Positions 5,109 through 13,470 of a stretch of 33,980 nt of DNA are shown one piece after another. The translations under genes were made by a program, and so were the position numbers. Each line of letters opens with the position of its first letter. The first letter of the stretch is position 1. This DNA is from an uncultured Enterobacter sp. (GTDB lineage Bacteria > Pseudomonadota > Gammaproteobacteria > Enterobacterales > Enterobacteriaceae), in assembly GCA_946477805.1 (NCBI GenBank), contig CAMKZP010000003.1, forward strand, positions 1 to 33,980, read 5' to 3'. The notes beneath the pieces are model-generated. The model searched no databases, was not told the DNA's origin, and saw only the letters and a program-made list of their open reading frames with translations.

Positions 5109-8100
5109 CAGTCGCCTCCTGGTATTTTCTCTCGTTCCAGCACGCGCACCGTCTCGCGCTCCATCTGCTGCAGGCGGTCACGCTGCACGTTCTCGTTCGC
5201 CACCCTGGACACCGCCTCGTCACGGACGCGGACGTCCGGGCTTTCAGGCAGCGTGACGGCCGGCGACCGTTCCCGGCCTTTTTCGTCGCTCAGCTCGCGC
5301 GCCAGTTCCCTGACCGCGTCGGCAGGCTCTGCAGATTTCTCGCCTCCGCGCGCCAGCTCGCACACCGCGTCCTCCGCCCGCTTTTCCAGCTCACGCATCT
5401 GCTGCGCTTCAAGCGCCTGCTGCGCCAGCACCTCCGGCGGGATTTTCTCGCCCTGCTGCGTGCCTGCCGCGTCCGGCACGCCGTCGGCCCAGACGCGGCC
5501 GCCGGTGATGGCGCCAGGATTCCACGGCCGCCCTTCGGCATCACCAATACGCACAACGACGCCGCTCTGCGGGTTCTCCCGCGCAAGCCGCACGCCCTCC
5601 TCCATATCGCGCGCCATCAACGACTCGCCGTTGCGACTGGCCTGCAGCCCGGCAAAGGCAGCATCCTCGCTGCCCATCACGCGGCCCTCGCCGCCCAGCC
5701 CCTGAAGCTGTCCGTCTCCGGAGGTCAGGGTGCTCAGCCAGACGCCCGCCTGCCTGCCATTGCGGTCAAAGGCGGGCAGCGCCACGTGCGGCTGCGGGTA
5801 TTTTCGGCCCGGCGAGATAAACTTCGCCATCGTGCTCTCAGGCTGCAGTCCGGCCTGGCGCAGCGCGGCGCGTCCGGCAGGCACTTCTCCCAGCGCTTTC
5901 GCCGTCGCCGTCAGGCGGGCGGCGTTCGCCGCCGCGCGATCGTTGCGCGGCTCCACGATGTCGTGAGCGGTACTTTTCGCCTGCGATTTTTCCATGGCGG
6001 CCACCCACTTATCGCGGTTGTCAGTGTAGACCTGCGCGTGCTGCTTCATGCGGCTCAGCGCCACGTAGGCCGACTCAAAGCTCACCATCTGCTTACGTCC
6101 GCCGTCCGTGCCCTGCAGGGAGATAGAGAAAGGTTCGCTCGCGCCCTGGGCGCCGTTGACCGTCACGGCGTAGGCGAGATCGATGTGCTGCTCCGCGCGC
6201 TCCGCCGACGGGTTGACCGTGCGGGTCTGTTTCCCGTCCGTCAGCGTGACGCTGTCACCTTTGATATCGCTGACCGTCCAGACGCTGTTGGCCACAAAGC
6301 CCCGCTCGTTGTCGCTTTTTGAAAAGCGCATCCGGTCGCCCGGCGAGACGGCGATGGTGTCCGGCCGGTACAGCGTGACGCCCTCGGTCGCCGCCTGCGC
6401 GGGGGAAAGGCTGCGGGTGTTCCCCTGCGCATCCTTCAGCGTCACCAGGTGTGCGTCCTTGTCCAGCGCCTCTATTCTGTAGTAGGTGTTGTCCAGCAGC
6501 ACCATGCTGCTGCCGTGGGCCTGCCAGGTGTCCATTCGCCTCAGCTCGCCGTCGCGGATGTTCGCCGGCGTGAGCACCGGCACGATGGCCTCTTTCTCGC
6601 CCAGCTCTCCGGCCGTCCGGCGCGCGTCGTGGATCATCGCATTAAGCTGGCGACGGTCGGCGTTCAGGGCGGTCATCACGATGGTCTGCGCCTGTGCCTG
6701 CGGGGTGCGCCCCGTGTAGTCCTTCACGATGGCCTCCAGCAGCGTTTCGGGCTGCCCGCCCGGCGTCAGGTCACCGGCCTTAATCGCGGCGGCAATCGCC
6801 TTCTCGTGCTCACGGCTGAACTCCATGACTGAACTCTCAGGCTGCCACGCGTCCGGCCTGCGCGGGACCTGCTGCGGAGCGACGCTTTCGATGGTCGTCA
6901 GGGCGCCGCCGATATTTCTCCCGATGAGGCTGTACACCGCAGGCCGCAGTTCCGGCGTCTGGCGGACAATCTCCTGCATCACAGCCGTATCGATGGCGCT
7001 GCGCTTCTGCAGCAGGCGGAAGGGCTGTCCGGGCGCGATGGGCTGCAGCTGGTCGGTATCGCCGCTCGATACCGCGCGGCCGCCGCCGCCCGCAATCAGG
7101 CTGTATGCCTTCGCCATGTCAGCGTTGCCGACCATGGAGCTTTCATCGACGAGGAACAGCACGTTGCTGAAGTCCGGGCGCTCACCGCCGCGCAGCTGCT
7201 GCTGCGTGTCGTGGATAAAGGCCGCCAGCGTCTGAGATTCGGGCACGCCCGCGTCGCGCATCTCGCTCACCGCGCGGTGGGTCGGAGCCATGCCGATTAC
7301 GCGCGGCTGCTCCTGTTCAGGCAGCGTGCCAATGGCTGACATAACGGCCCGGAACTGCGTGGTCTTACCCACCCCCGCGTAGCCCTGCACCAGGGTAAAG
7401 CGATCGGGCGACTCCAGTATCATGCGCGTGGCGTTCTGCTGCCCGTCGGTCAGGCCCGCCAGCTGTGCGTCCGGCACGCTTCCCATCAGCGGAGTGACGG
7501 CATCCTTCCCCTCAAGGACGTGGCGGATAATGCTCTTCTCGGCGTTGTAGGACTGTCGGGAGACCAGCTGCTGCAGCCCGTTCCCCTGCGAAACGGGCAC
7601 CGATATCAGCGCCCCGCTGCGCGTCTGGCGCGCAATTTCATCTTCAATCGCGACCAGACTGAGCCTGTCCTGTGCAAAATCCTTCGCGGCGGCCATCAGC
7701 TGCGGCCTGGTGAACGCCAGCCCGTTGCTCTCAAGCGAGGGAATGGCAAGGTGGATAGCCTGCTGCTCCGGCGTGTGCAGCGCGGCTTTCTGGTGCGCCA
7801 GCGCATCGCCCAGGCTGTCCTTGCCGGCAGCCTCCTTCACCTGCGCCGTGACCACGCTCCAGGCCGACTGGCGCGACAGCTTATCCTCCGTTTTCTGTAC
7901 CGTCTGCGCGGAATAGAGCCTGACCTCTGCGCCGCTGCGGGCCAGGCCGTTCAGCGTGGCGTTATCCATCTCGCGCTGCGTCAGCGAGGCGTAGACCGTG
8001 GCGCTGTCGCTCACCGAGCGGCCCGGCGATTCCACCCAGCCCTGCCCGACCTTCGGCGCCGTGAACGGGCTGCTGCCCGCCGCCAGCACGACCTGCGTTT

Positions 8101-10351
8101 TTCGCCCCTGCAGGCTGACGCTGATCCCCTTCTCATCGATGCCCGTCACGGTCACGGCGTCCCCGCCCTTCAGGCGCGTTCCCTGCGTCTGGCCCAGCAC
8201 CGCCAGACGGTCGCCTTCAGCCACCTGCAGGGTGCCGGTGCGGTAGAGTGACCAGCTGCTGTCGAGCTCCGTCAGGCGGGTCACCTGCGTTTTGCCCTCC
8301 GCGTTGCGCAGCGTCAGGCTGTTGTTTCGGGCAGTAACGCGATCGATAACAAAGCGCTCGCGGCTGCGTTCTTCGGCGTTCCAGCGCTCCATCACCATGC
8401 CCTCGCGGTAGTGGTCCCGCACCTGCTGATGGCGCCCGTCAAGCCACACCGGCTCAAGCGTGGTGATGCTGATATCGCGCTCACCCAGCACCTTTTCATT
8501 TTTGAGGGCATCGCGAACAGATGATGCCAGCGCCGCCTGCTCGCGGGAGCCGCTGATTTGCACCACGGCCTCCTCGCCTGCCCGGATACCCTTCGCGAAG
8601 TCTATCGCCAGGCGGCCGTAGCGCTCGCGCCTGTCCGGCTCGCTGATGACCGAGACGCGGGTTTTCTCACCGCCCCGCCAGGCAAGCGTGTTGATGCCCG
8701 CCTCTTTCATGACGGTCAGGGCGCTGCCGGTTCCGGTACGCTGACCGCTGTCGGCGATCAGCAGCTGGACGTTATGGCGCAGGGCGCCGTCGAGCAGCGT
8801 CAGTGTCTCTTTCAGCGTCAGCTTCTCGCCCTGATCGACAATCAGCGTGCTGCCGGGGATGAAGGTCATGCCTTCAGTCAGGCCACGCCGGTCGGTGATA
8901 AGCTCGCCGCTGAGACGCTCATCCCTGGCCAGGTTTGCGGCCGAACGGCGATCGGCGGCCATAATCTGCACGTCGCGGCCCTGCTCTCGGGCCATCATGG
9001 CCAGTTCCGCCACGCGCTCGCGCTGTCCGGCCGCGCCACCCTGTCCTGAGATAATGGCCACCGGCGAGCGATCCTGCGCCAGCACGCTGACGGCGTCTCC
9101 GAACGGGCGGCTGCGGGGAACGCTTTTGTCGGGAAAGACGTCCACGCGCCCCTGCAGCTGCAGCTCGCGGGACAGCGCTGATACGGACAACTCGTCCAGA
9201 ACGTGAACGTTCGAGGTGAACAGGCCTTTCTCTTTATCGAGCGGGATCAGCTGCTCGTTTTTGATGGCCGCATCGATACCCTCCCGCGCCTGCTCCACCA
9301 TGCCGGGCCGCGCGGGCAGCTGACCGAGGGTGGTGGCCAGCAGCCCGGAGTAGGTAAACCGCGCCCGCCGGTCGCTCAGTATGGCAATGGACTGTCCCAC
9401 TGCCGCGCCCGCATCTGCAGGCTCCGGCGCATTTACCGGGATATCGCCGGCCTGCATGCGCCGATCTGCGGCCTCGCGGTAGGCTTTAATGTCAAAGCCC
9501 GTCTCCTTCAGGGTGGTCATCCATTCGGCCATGCGCTGCTCAGGGTCAACCTTCTGCTTAGACTGGCGGGTATCGAGCGCCGCCACGTCGCGCGACTTCA
9601 GGGACGCATCGTCCCCGACCGCCTCTCGAATGGCCTTGCTGCGGCTGGAGTACGGCTCCGTCGGAACGCCCTTCAGCTCCCACATCCCGTGTTTGCCGAC
9701 CGTCTCTGTCTCATAGCCCATCGCCGTCACGTCGTCCTTCAGCGCGGCGCGGTACAGGCGCCCAAAGGCTATCTGGTTCGCGTAGACGTTCTCGATAAAG
9801 CCGGTCTTACCAACCTTATCGCTGCTGAGCGTGCGCCAGGTGCCGTCGTGTTGCGTGGCGTTGGCCACCACGGCGTGGGTGTGCAGCTGCGGCTCCTGGT
9901 CACGACTGGTGTCATGGTTGAACAGCGCCATCACCAGGTTGCCGGTCAGCTGCGTCTCACTCTTGCCGTCGGTCATGACGCGCGTGGAGGCGAGCGCCTC
10001 GATCTGCTTAATGGCCGTGTCCACGGCGCGGTTGTGGGCATCAATGAGCCGCGTATCGCCGCCCAGCATGGCCATCATCGAGATGCTCTTGGGCGCCGAA
10101 AACGTCAGATCGTAGCCAGGACGGTGTTTGTTGGCGCCGTCCTGAGTACGGCTGAGGTCGCTGCCGTCCGGAAGCTTGCCCTCGAGGACACGGGTAAAGG
10201 TCTTCACGTCCACGCTGCCGCTCAGGCCCAGCGCCTTAGCGCCCTCACCCGCCCAGCGTTCGCCCATGCTGCCGATAACGTAGTAGTTGTCCTTGTCGGT
10301 ATAGTAGTTGCCCACACTGCCGGCAGACTTAACCGATCCGATGCTCATCAT
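5108..10351 (-). CDS. traI: TraI relaxase and DNA helicase
   Basis: This 1,747-residue bifunctional enzyme (F TraI is 1,756) nicks oriT, stays covalently bound and unwinds the transferred strand. The MOBF relaxase domain shows tyrosines Y16, Y17, Y23 and Y24 (NYYTDKDNYY) and the metal-binding histidines H146, H157 and H159 (QLHTHAVVAN). An inactive RecD-like domain follows. The active SF1 helicase has Walker A GYAGVGKTTQ at about residue 995, LFLVDESSMVG as the DEAD-like motif II, and SGDTDQLQPI as motif III. The C-terminal region ends in a coiled, charged tail and binds relaxosome partners. The start is MMSIG, after GGGGGA. The gene lies downstream of traD, with vapBC inserted between them on the opposite strand. 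Confidence 0.98.
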   Translation of the reverse strand: MMSIGSVKSAGSVGNYYTDKDNYYVIGSMGERWAGEGAKALGLSGSVDVKTFTRVLEGKLPDGSDLSRTQDGANKHRPGYDLTFSAPKSISMMAMLGGDTRLIDAHNRAVDTAIKQIEALASTRVMTDGKSETQLTGNLVMALFNHDTSRDQEPQLHTHAVVANATQHDGTWRTLSSDKVGKTGFIENVYANQIAFGRLYRAALKDDVTAMGYETETVGKHGMWELKGVPTEPYSSRSKAIREAVGDDASLKSRDVAALDTRQSKQKVDPEQRMAEWMTTLKETGFDIKAYREAADRRMQAGDIPVNAPEPADAGAAVGQSIAILSDRRARFTYSGLLATTLGQLPARPGMVEQAREGIDAAIKNEQLIPLDKEKGLFTSNVHVLDELSVSALSRELQLQGRVDVFPDKSVPRSRPFGDAVSVLAQDRSPVAIISGQGGAAGQRERVAELAMMAREQGRDVQIMAADRRSAANLARDERLSGELITDRRGLTEGMTFIPGSTLIVDQGEKLTLKETLTLLDGALRHNVQLLIADSGQRTGTGSALTVMKEAGINTLAWRGGEKTRVSVISEPDRRERYGRLAIDFAKGIRAGEEAVVQISGSREQAALASSVRDALKNEKVLGERDISITTLEPVWLDGRHQQVRDHYREGMVMERWNAEERSRERFVIDRVTARNNSLTLRNAEGKTQVTRLTELDSSWSLYRTGTLQVAEGDRLAVLGQTQGTRLKGGDAVTVTGIDEKGISVSLQGRKTQVVLAAGSSPFTAPKVGQGWVESPGRSVSDSATVYASLTQREMDNATLNGLARSGAEVRLYSAQTVQKTEDKLSRQSAWSVVTAQVKEAAGKDSLGDALAHQKAALHTPEQQAIHLAIPSLESNGLAFTRPQLMAAAKDFAQDRLSLVAIEDEIARQTRSGALISVPVSQGNGLQQLVSRQSYNAEKSIIRHVLEGKDAVTPLMGSVPDAQLAGLTDGQQNATRMILESPDRFTLVQGYAGVGKTTQFRAVMSAIGTLPEQEQPRVIGMAPTHRAVSEMRDAGVPESQTLAAFIHDTQQQLRGGERPDFSNVLFLVDESSMVGNADMAKAYSLIAGGGGRAVSSGDTDQLQPIAPGQPFRLLQKRSAIDTAVMQEIVRQTPELRPAVYSLIGRNIGGALTTIESVAPQQVPRRPDAWQPESSVMEFSREHEKAIAAAIKAGDLTPGGQPETLLEAIVKDYTGRTPQAQAQTIVMTALNADRRQLNAMIHDARRTAGELGEKEAIVPVLTPANIRDGELRRMDTWQAHGSSMVLLDNTYYRIEALDKDAHLVTLKDAQGNTRSLSPAQAATEGVTLYRPDTIAVSPGDRMRFSKSDNERGFVANSVWTVSDIKGDSVTLTDGKQTRTVNPSAERAEQHIDLAYAVTVNGAQGASEPFSISLQGTDGGRKQMVSFESAYVALSRMKQHAQVYTDNRDKWVAAMEKSQAKSTAHDIVEPRNDRAAANAARLTATAKALGEVPAGRAALRQAGLQPESTMAKFISPGRKYPQPHVALPAFDRNGRQAGVWLSTLTSGDGQLQGLGGEGRVMGSEDAAFAGLQASRNGESLMARDMEEGVRLARENPQSGVVVRIGDAEGRPWNPGAITGGRVWADGVPDAAGTQQGEKIPPEVLAQQALEAQQMRELEKRAEDAVCELARGGEKSAEPADAVRELARELSDEKGRERSPAVTLPESPDVRVRDEAVSRVANENVQRDRLQQMERETVRVLEREKIPGGD

Positions 10352-10386
10352 CAGGCTTTTTCCCCCGCCTTAATGACCAGACCTCT

Positions 10387-10404
10387 CAAAGGTATATACC
10401 TTTG
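10387..10404 (+). promoter_or_regulatory. vapBC operator 1, 18-bp perfect palindrome
   Basis: CAAAGGTATATACCTTTG is a perfect palindrome, and its right half overlaps the -35 box of the vapBC promoter. VapB dimers (AbrB-fold) with VapC usually bind paired inverted repeats at their own promoter. That use here is inferred from position and symmetry. Confidence 0.75.
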
Positions 10405-10430
10405 ACATATACAACCACTCAAACCATAAT
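10402..10430 (+). promoter_or_regulatory. vapBC promoter
   Basis: Consensus TTGACA (10402-10407), a 17-base spacer, and CATAAT (10425-10430). Transcription would start near 10437, just before operator 2. The near-consensus boxes predict strong expression unless repressed. Confidence 0.8.
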
Positions 10431-10438
10431 GGATATAC

Positions 10439-10456
10439 GAAGTGTATATACCCTTG
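10439..10456 (+). promoter_or_regulatory. vapBC operator 2, imperfect copy of operator 1
   Basis: GAAGTGTATATACCCTTG shares the TATATA core and both arms with operator 1, and has two mismatches from symmetry. The two centres are 52 bases apart, about five helical turns, so a VapBC complex could bind both on the same DNA face. It covers the predicted transcription start. Confidence 0.65.
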
Positions 10457-10468
10457 ATGGAGGAAATT

Positions 10469-10696
10469 ATGAACACTACGCTTTTTTTTAGTAACCGAAC
10501 CCAGGCCGTCAGACTCCCAAAAGCAGTCTCTTTTCCGGAAGGCGTAAAAGAGGTTGAAGTCATTGCTGTTGGTAAAAGCAGACTTATTACTCCAGCCGGA
10601 GAGTCCTGGGATAGCTGGTTTGATGGTGAGTGTGTCAGCACTGATTTTATGAGTGGCAGAGAGCAGCCGTCTGAACAAGAGCGGGAAGGCTTCTGA
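10469..10696 (+). CDS. vapB: VapB/MvpA-type antitoxin
   Basis: This 75-residue AbrB-like antitoxin neutralises VapC and, with it, represses the operon. The N-terminal DNA-binding fold shows SNRTQAVRLPKAV near residues 7-19 and VIAVGKSRLITP. The acidic C-terminal tail binds toxin. It closely resembles MvpA/VapB of the Shigella virulence plasmid (also 75 residues). The start is ATG 10469, after GGAGGAAA. An upstream in-frame ATG at 10442 lies inside operator 2 and has no ribosome site. Its stop overlaps the vapC start (TGATG). Confidence 0.93.
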   Translation: MNTTLFFSNRTQAVRLPKAVSFPEGVKEVEVIAVGKSRLITPAGESWDSWFDGECVSTDFMSGREQPSEQEREGF

Positions 10697-11094
10697 TGCT
10701 GAAATTCATGCTTGATACCAACATCTGCATTTTTACTATTAAAAACAAACCGGAACATGTCAGAGAACGCTTTAACCTCAATACATCCAGGATGTGTATC
10801 AGCTCTGTCACCCTGATGGAACTGATCTACGGTGCGGAGAAAAGTCAGGCTCCAGAACGGAATCTGTCCGTAGTCGAGGGTTTTGTGTCCAGACTTGAAG
10901 TTCTGGACTATGACGCGCTGGCAGCAATACATAGCGGGCAAATTCGCGCCGAGCTTGCCCGGAAAGGAACTCCTGTTGGCCCTTATGATCAAATGATTGC
11001 AGGCCATGCGCGAAGTCGCGGACTGATCGTAGTGACAAATAATATCAAGGAGTTTGAGCGTATACCGGGGCTTCGTACTGAAGACTGGTGTTAA
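10696..11094 (+). CDS. vapC: VapC/MvpT-type PIN-domain toxin
   Basis: This 132-residue PIN-domain ribonuclease toxin belongs to a family that cleaves initiator tRNA in the anticodon loop (shown for Shigella and Salmonella VapC). The PIN acidic residues are D7 (FMLDTN), E42 (TLMELIYG) and D98 (GPYDQMIAGH). The fourth position is the N of VTNN near 115-116, as is usual in this subfamily. It has the same length as MvpT. It is coupled to vapB by a one-base overlap and ends 8 bases from the traD stop, convergently. It appears intact and would support plasmid maintenance by post-segregational killing. Confidence 0.94.
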   Translation: MLKFMLDTNICIFTIKNKPEHVRERFNLNTSRMCISSVTLMELIYGAEKSQAPERNLSVVEGFVSRLEVLDYDALAAIHSGQIRAELARKGTPVGPYDQMIAGHARSRGLIVVTNNIKEFERIPGLRTEDWC

Positions 11095-11102
11095 TTTCAG
11101 CA

Positions 11103-13289
11103 TTAAACATAACCTCCTGGCTCAAGATCCTCATCATGCGACCGGTGAACATTGATGTTCACCTCCTCGCGCCGCTGCCGCTCCTGCGGGGACATCTCGT
11201 CCTGCTCCGCCTGCCAGGCTTCCCATGCGCTCATATCAATAACCTCGCCAGTTTCATCGATGCCTGGCGGTAGCTGCTCTGCCTCCTCCGCTTTTGTCTC
11301 AAGCATTGACTCCGTTCCGCCGGTACCCGCGACGGCAGCTGTTGTAGCGGCTGCAGCCACCGGAGCCGGACACTCCGCTGGCTGCTGTGGCTGCTGTGGC
11401 TGCTGTGGCTGCTGTGGCTGCTGTGGCTGACCAGCATTCTCCGGGCTGAACGCCGGAGCAACGGCTTCCGCATCCGGCTCGAAAAGCATGGCCACGCTTC
11501 GGGACTCCGCCTCACGGGCCGCGAGTGCCGCATTGAGGCGCTGCTCGGCCTTGTCATCAATATGGCGTTGGATAAACTCGGGGGCCACCTTCGGGCGCTC
11601 CTGATATTGCAGATCCATCTTCACCGCCGGATACGGTCCGGGAAGGGTGACGTAGCAGGACAGATCGGGCAGCGTCTGGATATCGGAGTAGCTAACCAGC
11701 GTCACGCGCTCCATATCCTTGCCGACCGAGGTGCCGTCACGCACCGGGTCCACACCATAGGAATACTGCTCAGAGGCCTTGAGGATTTCTTTCTCACCGA
11801 TTTCACCGGCGGCAAATTCTGCGATGTTGCGCGAGGGCGAGCGGAAGAACGCTCGGGTGTTCAGCACGTCGAACAGCGTTTCCGCTGGCTTCTGCCCGTA
11901 GATATCCTCCAGCTGGGCGTAGGACTGGATGCCGATAACGTAGCAGCCGCCGAACTTACGCGCCTCCGGCAGGATCTCAACCAGGTCCGGCAGCTTGTGC
12001 AGGGTTGGCAGCTCGTCGGCAAAAATCCAGACGCGCCGGTTGCGGTTCTCCCCCATGGCCAGCAGGCCACGAATGGCAATAGACAGCCACATGGAGATAA
12101 CCGGCTTCAGGGAAGCGTGGGTGTCGGCATTGGAGGAGATGAACAGCCAGCCGTTCCGGCCGTCCTCGCGTACGCCGCGCATCCAGTCGCGGATAGTGAA
12201 GGACTCGCCGTTGTGCTCGATGCCCTGCAGATAGCGGATGGCCTTAACGTAGTTGGTCAGCACCGCACGAATGGAGATGGCCGTCTTTTCGATTTTCTCC
12301 TCAACCAGGTTCGCTGCAGGTGAATTCTGCAGGTAAGAGCGCAGCTTCTCTATTTTGATGGAGAGCAGCGTATCCACGAGTTTGCTGTAGCTGCGGTCCT
12401 TGTCGTTACGCATCAGGTAGGCGGCTTCGGCAAAGATGGTGCGACCGGAGCCCTGCCAGAAGGGGTCTTCCTTTGTGCCCATCGGGATGAGGGTATTAGA
12501 GACGTTATCGAAGTCAGGCTGAGTCAGGCACTCGCGCCATAAATCCCAGGCCGCGCAGCGCGTATCCAGCGGATTAAGTATCTTGTCGATCGCCGGGTCA
12601 TAGTAGCTTTTCACAAACTCGCAGGAACGGTCGTAGACGATGACCATATCGCCGCGCTTGCGGGCGTAGTTCATCAGGCGGCGGATAACCTCAGACTTAC
12701 CCGATCCGACGGTACCGTGCAGGCAGAAGTTCTGTATTTCCGAGTTTTTGATAAGCGGCAAATCACCAATTTTGATATCGGAGGCCAGACCGTCGCGCTT
12801 CAGCATTCTGGCCACCTCTTTGGGATCGTCGGTCAGCTGGCGTCCGCCCGTGACCTCATCCTCGCTCTGCTGTTTGCCCTGATGGCCCAGAATCCAGGTG
12901 GTGACGAAGAAGGCGATAACGCAGATCACGGCCGCAATGATGGCCGCGAGGATGAAAGCGGCCCAGACCTGGTCGGCACACCAGGCAACGTACTTGTCCT
13001 GCAGCAGCTGCTGCGCGTTGTACTTAAGTTCTTTCCCGTAGTACCGGATCGTATATACCGGTTGCGACTTGAAAATATCGCGCATGGGGGCAAGCATCTG
13101 GCACCAGTACCAGGCCATGCCGTTAACGAACGTCTGCCACGACAGCTTCACCGTCAGCGTCAGGGCGACGATTATCCCGAAGAGAATAACGAGGCAGTAC
13201 AAGATGATGTTGGCGATCTGGCTGAACATGCGGATGCGCATGCTCGCGATCTGACCGCCCTGGGTCATATCCTTGGCATTAAAACTCAT
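11103..13289 (-). CDS. traD: TraD coupling protein (type IV coupling ATPase)
   Basis: This 728-residue VirD4-type hexameric ATPase links the relaxosome to the secretion channel and powers DNA export. Two N-terminal transmembrane segments lie near residues 27-48 and 107-133. Walker A is GTVGSGKS at 192-199, and Walker B is the VWIFADELPTLH region. It is very close to F TraD (717) through the ATPase domain. The C-terminal tail carries a QQPQQP run encoded by a 9-bp tandem repeat, then an acidic end that in F contacts TraM. The start MSFNAKDMTQGG is identical in style to F. Upstream lie three hairpins before the traT stop. Confidence 0.98.
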   Translation of the reverse strand: MSFNAKDMTQGGQIASMRIRMFSQIANIILYCLVILFGIIVALTLTVKLSWQTFVNGMAWYWCQMLAPMRDIFKSQPVYTIRYYGKELKYNAQQLLQDKYVAWCADQVWAAFILAAIIAAVICVIAFFVTTWILGHQGKQQSEDEVTGGRQLTDDPKEVARMLKRDGLASDIKIGDLPLIKNSEIQNFCLHGTVGSGKSEVIRRLMNYARKRGDMVIVYDRSCEFVKSYYDPAIDKILNPLDTRCAAWDLWRECLTQPDFDNVSNTLIPMGTKEDPFWQGSGRTIFAEAAYLMRNDKDRSYSKLVDTLLSIKIEKLRSYLQNSPAANLVEEKIEKTAISIRAVLTNYVKAIRYLQGIEHNGESFTIRDWMRGVREDGRNGWLFISSNADTHASLKPVISMWLSIAIRGLLAMGENRNRRVWIFADELPTLHKLPDLVEILPEARKFGGCYVIGIQSYAQLEDIYGQKPAETLFDVLNTRAFFRSPSRNIAEFAAGEIGEKEILKASEQYSYGVDPVRDGTSVGKDMERVTLVSYSDIQTLPDLSCYVTLPGPYPAVKMDLQYQERPKVAPEFIQRHIDDKAEQRLNAALAAREAESRSVAMLFEPDAEAVAPAFSPENAGQPQQPQQPQQPQQPQQPAECPAPVAAAATTAAVAGTGGTESMLETKAEEAEQLPPGIDETGEVIDMSAWEAWQAEQDEMSPQERQRREEVNINVHRSHDEDLEPGGYV
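11382..11426 (-). repeat. 9-bp tandem repeat in traD (five copies)
   Basis: CTGCTGTGG is repeated five times without interruption on the plus strand, encoding the PQQ tract of TraD. Repeat-number change stays in frame and alters only the length of a flexible linker. F TraD also has a PQQ tract. Confidence 0.92.
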
Positions 13290-13347
13290 GATGTCGGTCC
13301 GGTAGAGAAGGTGAGTGCCGTCACACTGGCGGTAAGGGCAAACTATT

Positions 13348-13402
13348 CCGGCGATGCCGGCAACCCTTTATGGCCGCACAAAGAATTTGTGCAGCCATAA
13401 AG
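13348..13402 (-). other. paired hairpins in the traT-traD gap
   Basis: CCGGC-GAT-GCCGG lies at about 13348-13360. A large near-perfect stem, CTTTATGGC-C-GCACAAA and its complement around a GAA loop, occupies 13366-13402 (16 pairs, one mismatch). Neither is followed by a T-run on the minus strand. They may act as RNA processing or stability elements separating traT from traD expression; this role is inference. Confidence 0.55.
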
Positions 13403-13437
13403 CGTTAGCGTTGAAAAGCGGGAGGTAGTGCTCAGAG

Positions 13438-13464
13438 TGGCAGGGCGGCGGGTCCGCCCTGCCA
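13438..13464 (-). terminator. strong hairpin directly after traT
   Basis: TGGCAGGGCGG and its exact complement (11 pairs) enclose a 5-base loop, starting 6 bases past the traT stop. The stem is GC-rich and very stable but lacks a following T-run, so termination would be partial or it may instead block 3' exonucleases. In F, traT is made in large amounts from a stable message, which would fit. Confidence 0.5.
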
Positions 13465-13470
13465 GGCCTG

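Noticed and set aside
5078..10405. Long plus-strand frames (5078-6322, 9203-10405 and others) opposite traI
   Set aside because: Arginine/histidine/alanine-rich products typical of the antisense frame of a GC-rich gene. The traI frame on the minus strand is full length and motif-complete.
10351..11103. 250-codon minus-strand frame opposite vapBC
   Set aside because: It spans exactly the vapBC insertion, but vapB and vapC are clear family members with a promoter and ribosome site on the plus strand.
11382..11426. CRISPR-like array
   Set aside because: Contiguous 9-bp units without spacers inside a coding region, encoding the TraD PQQ linker.
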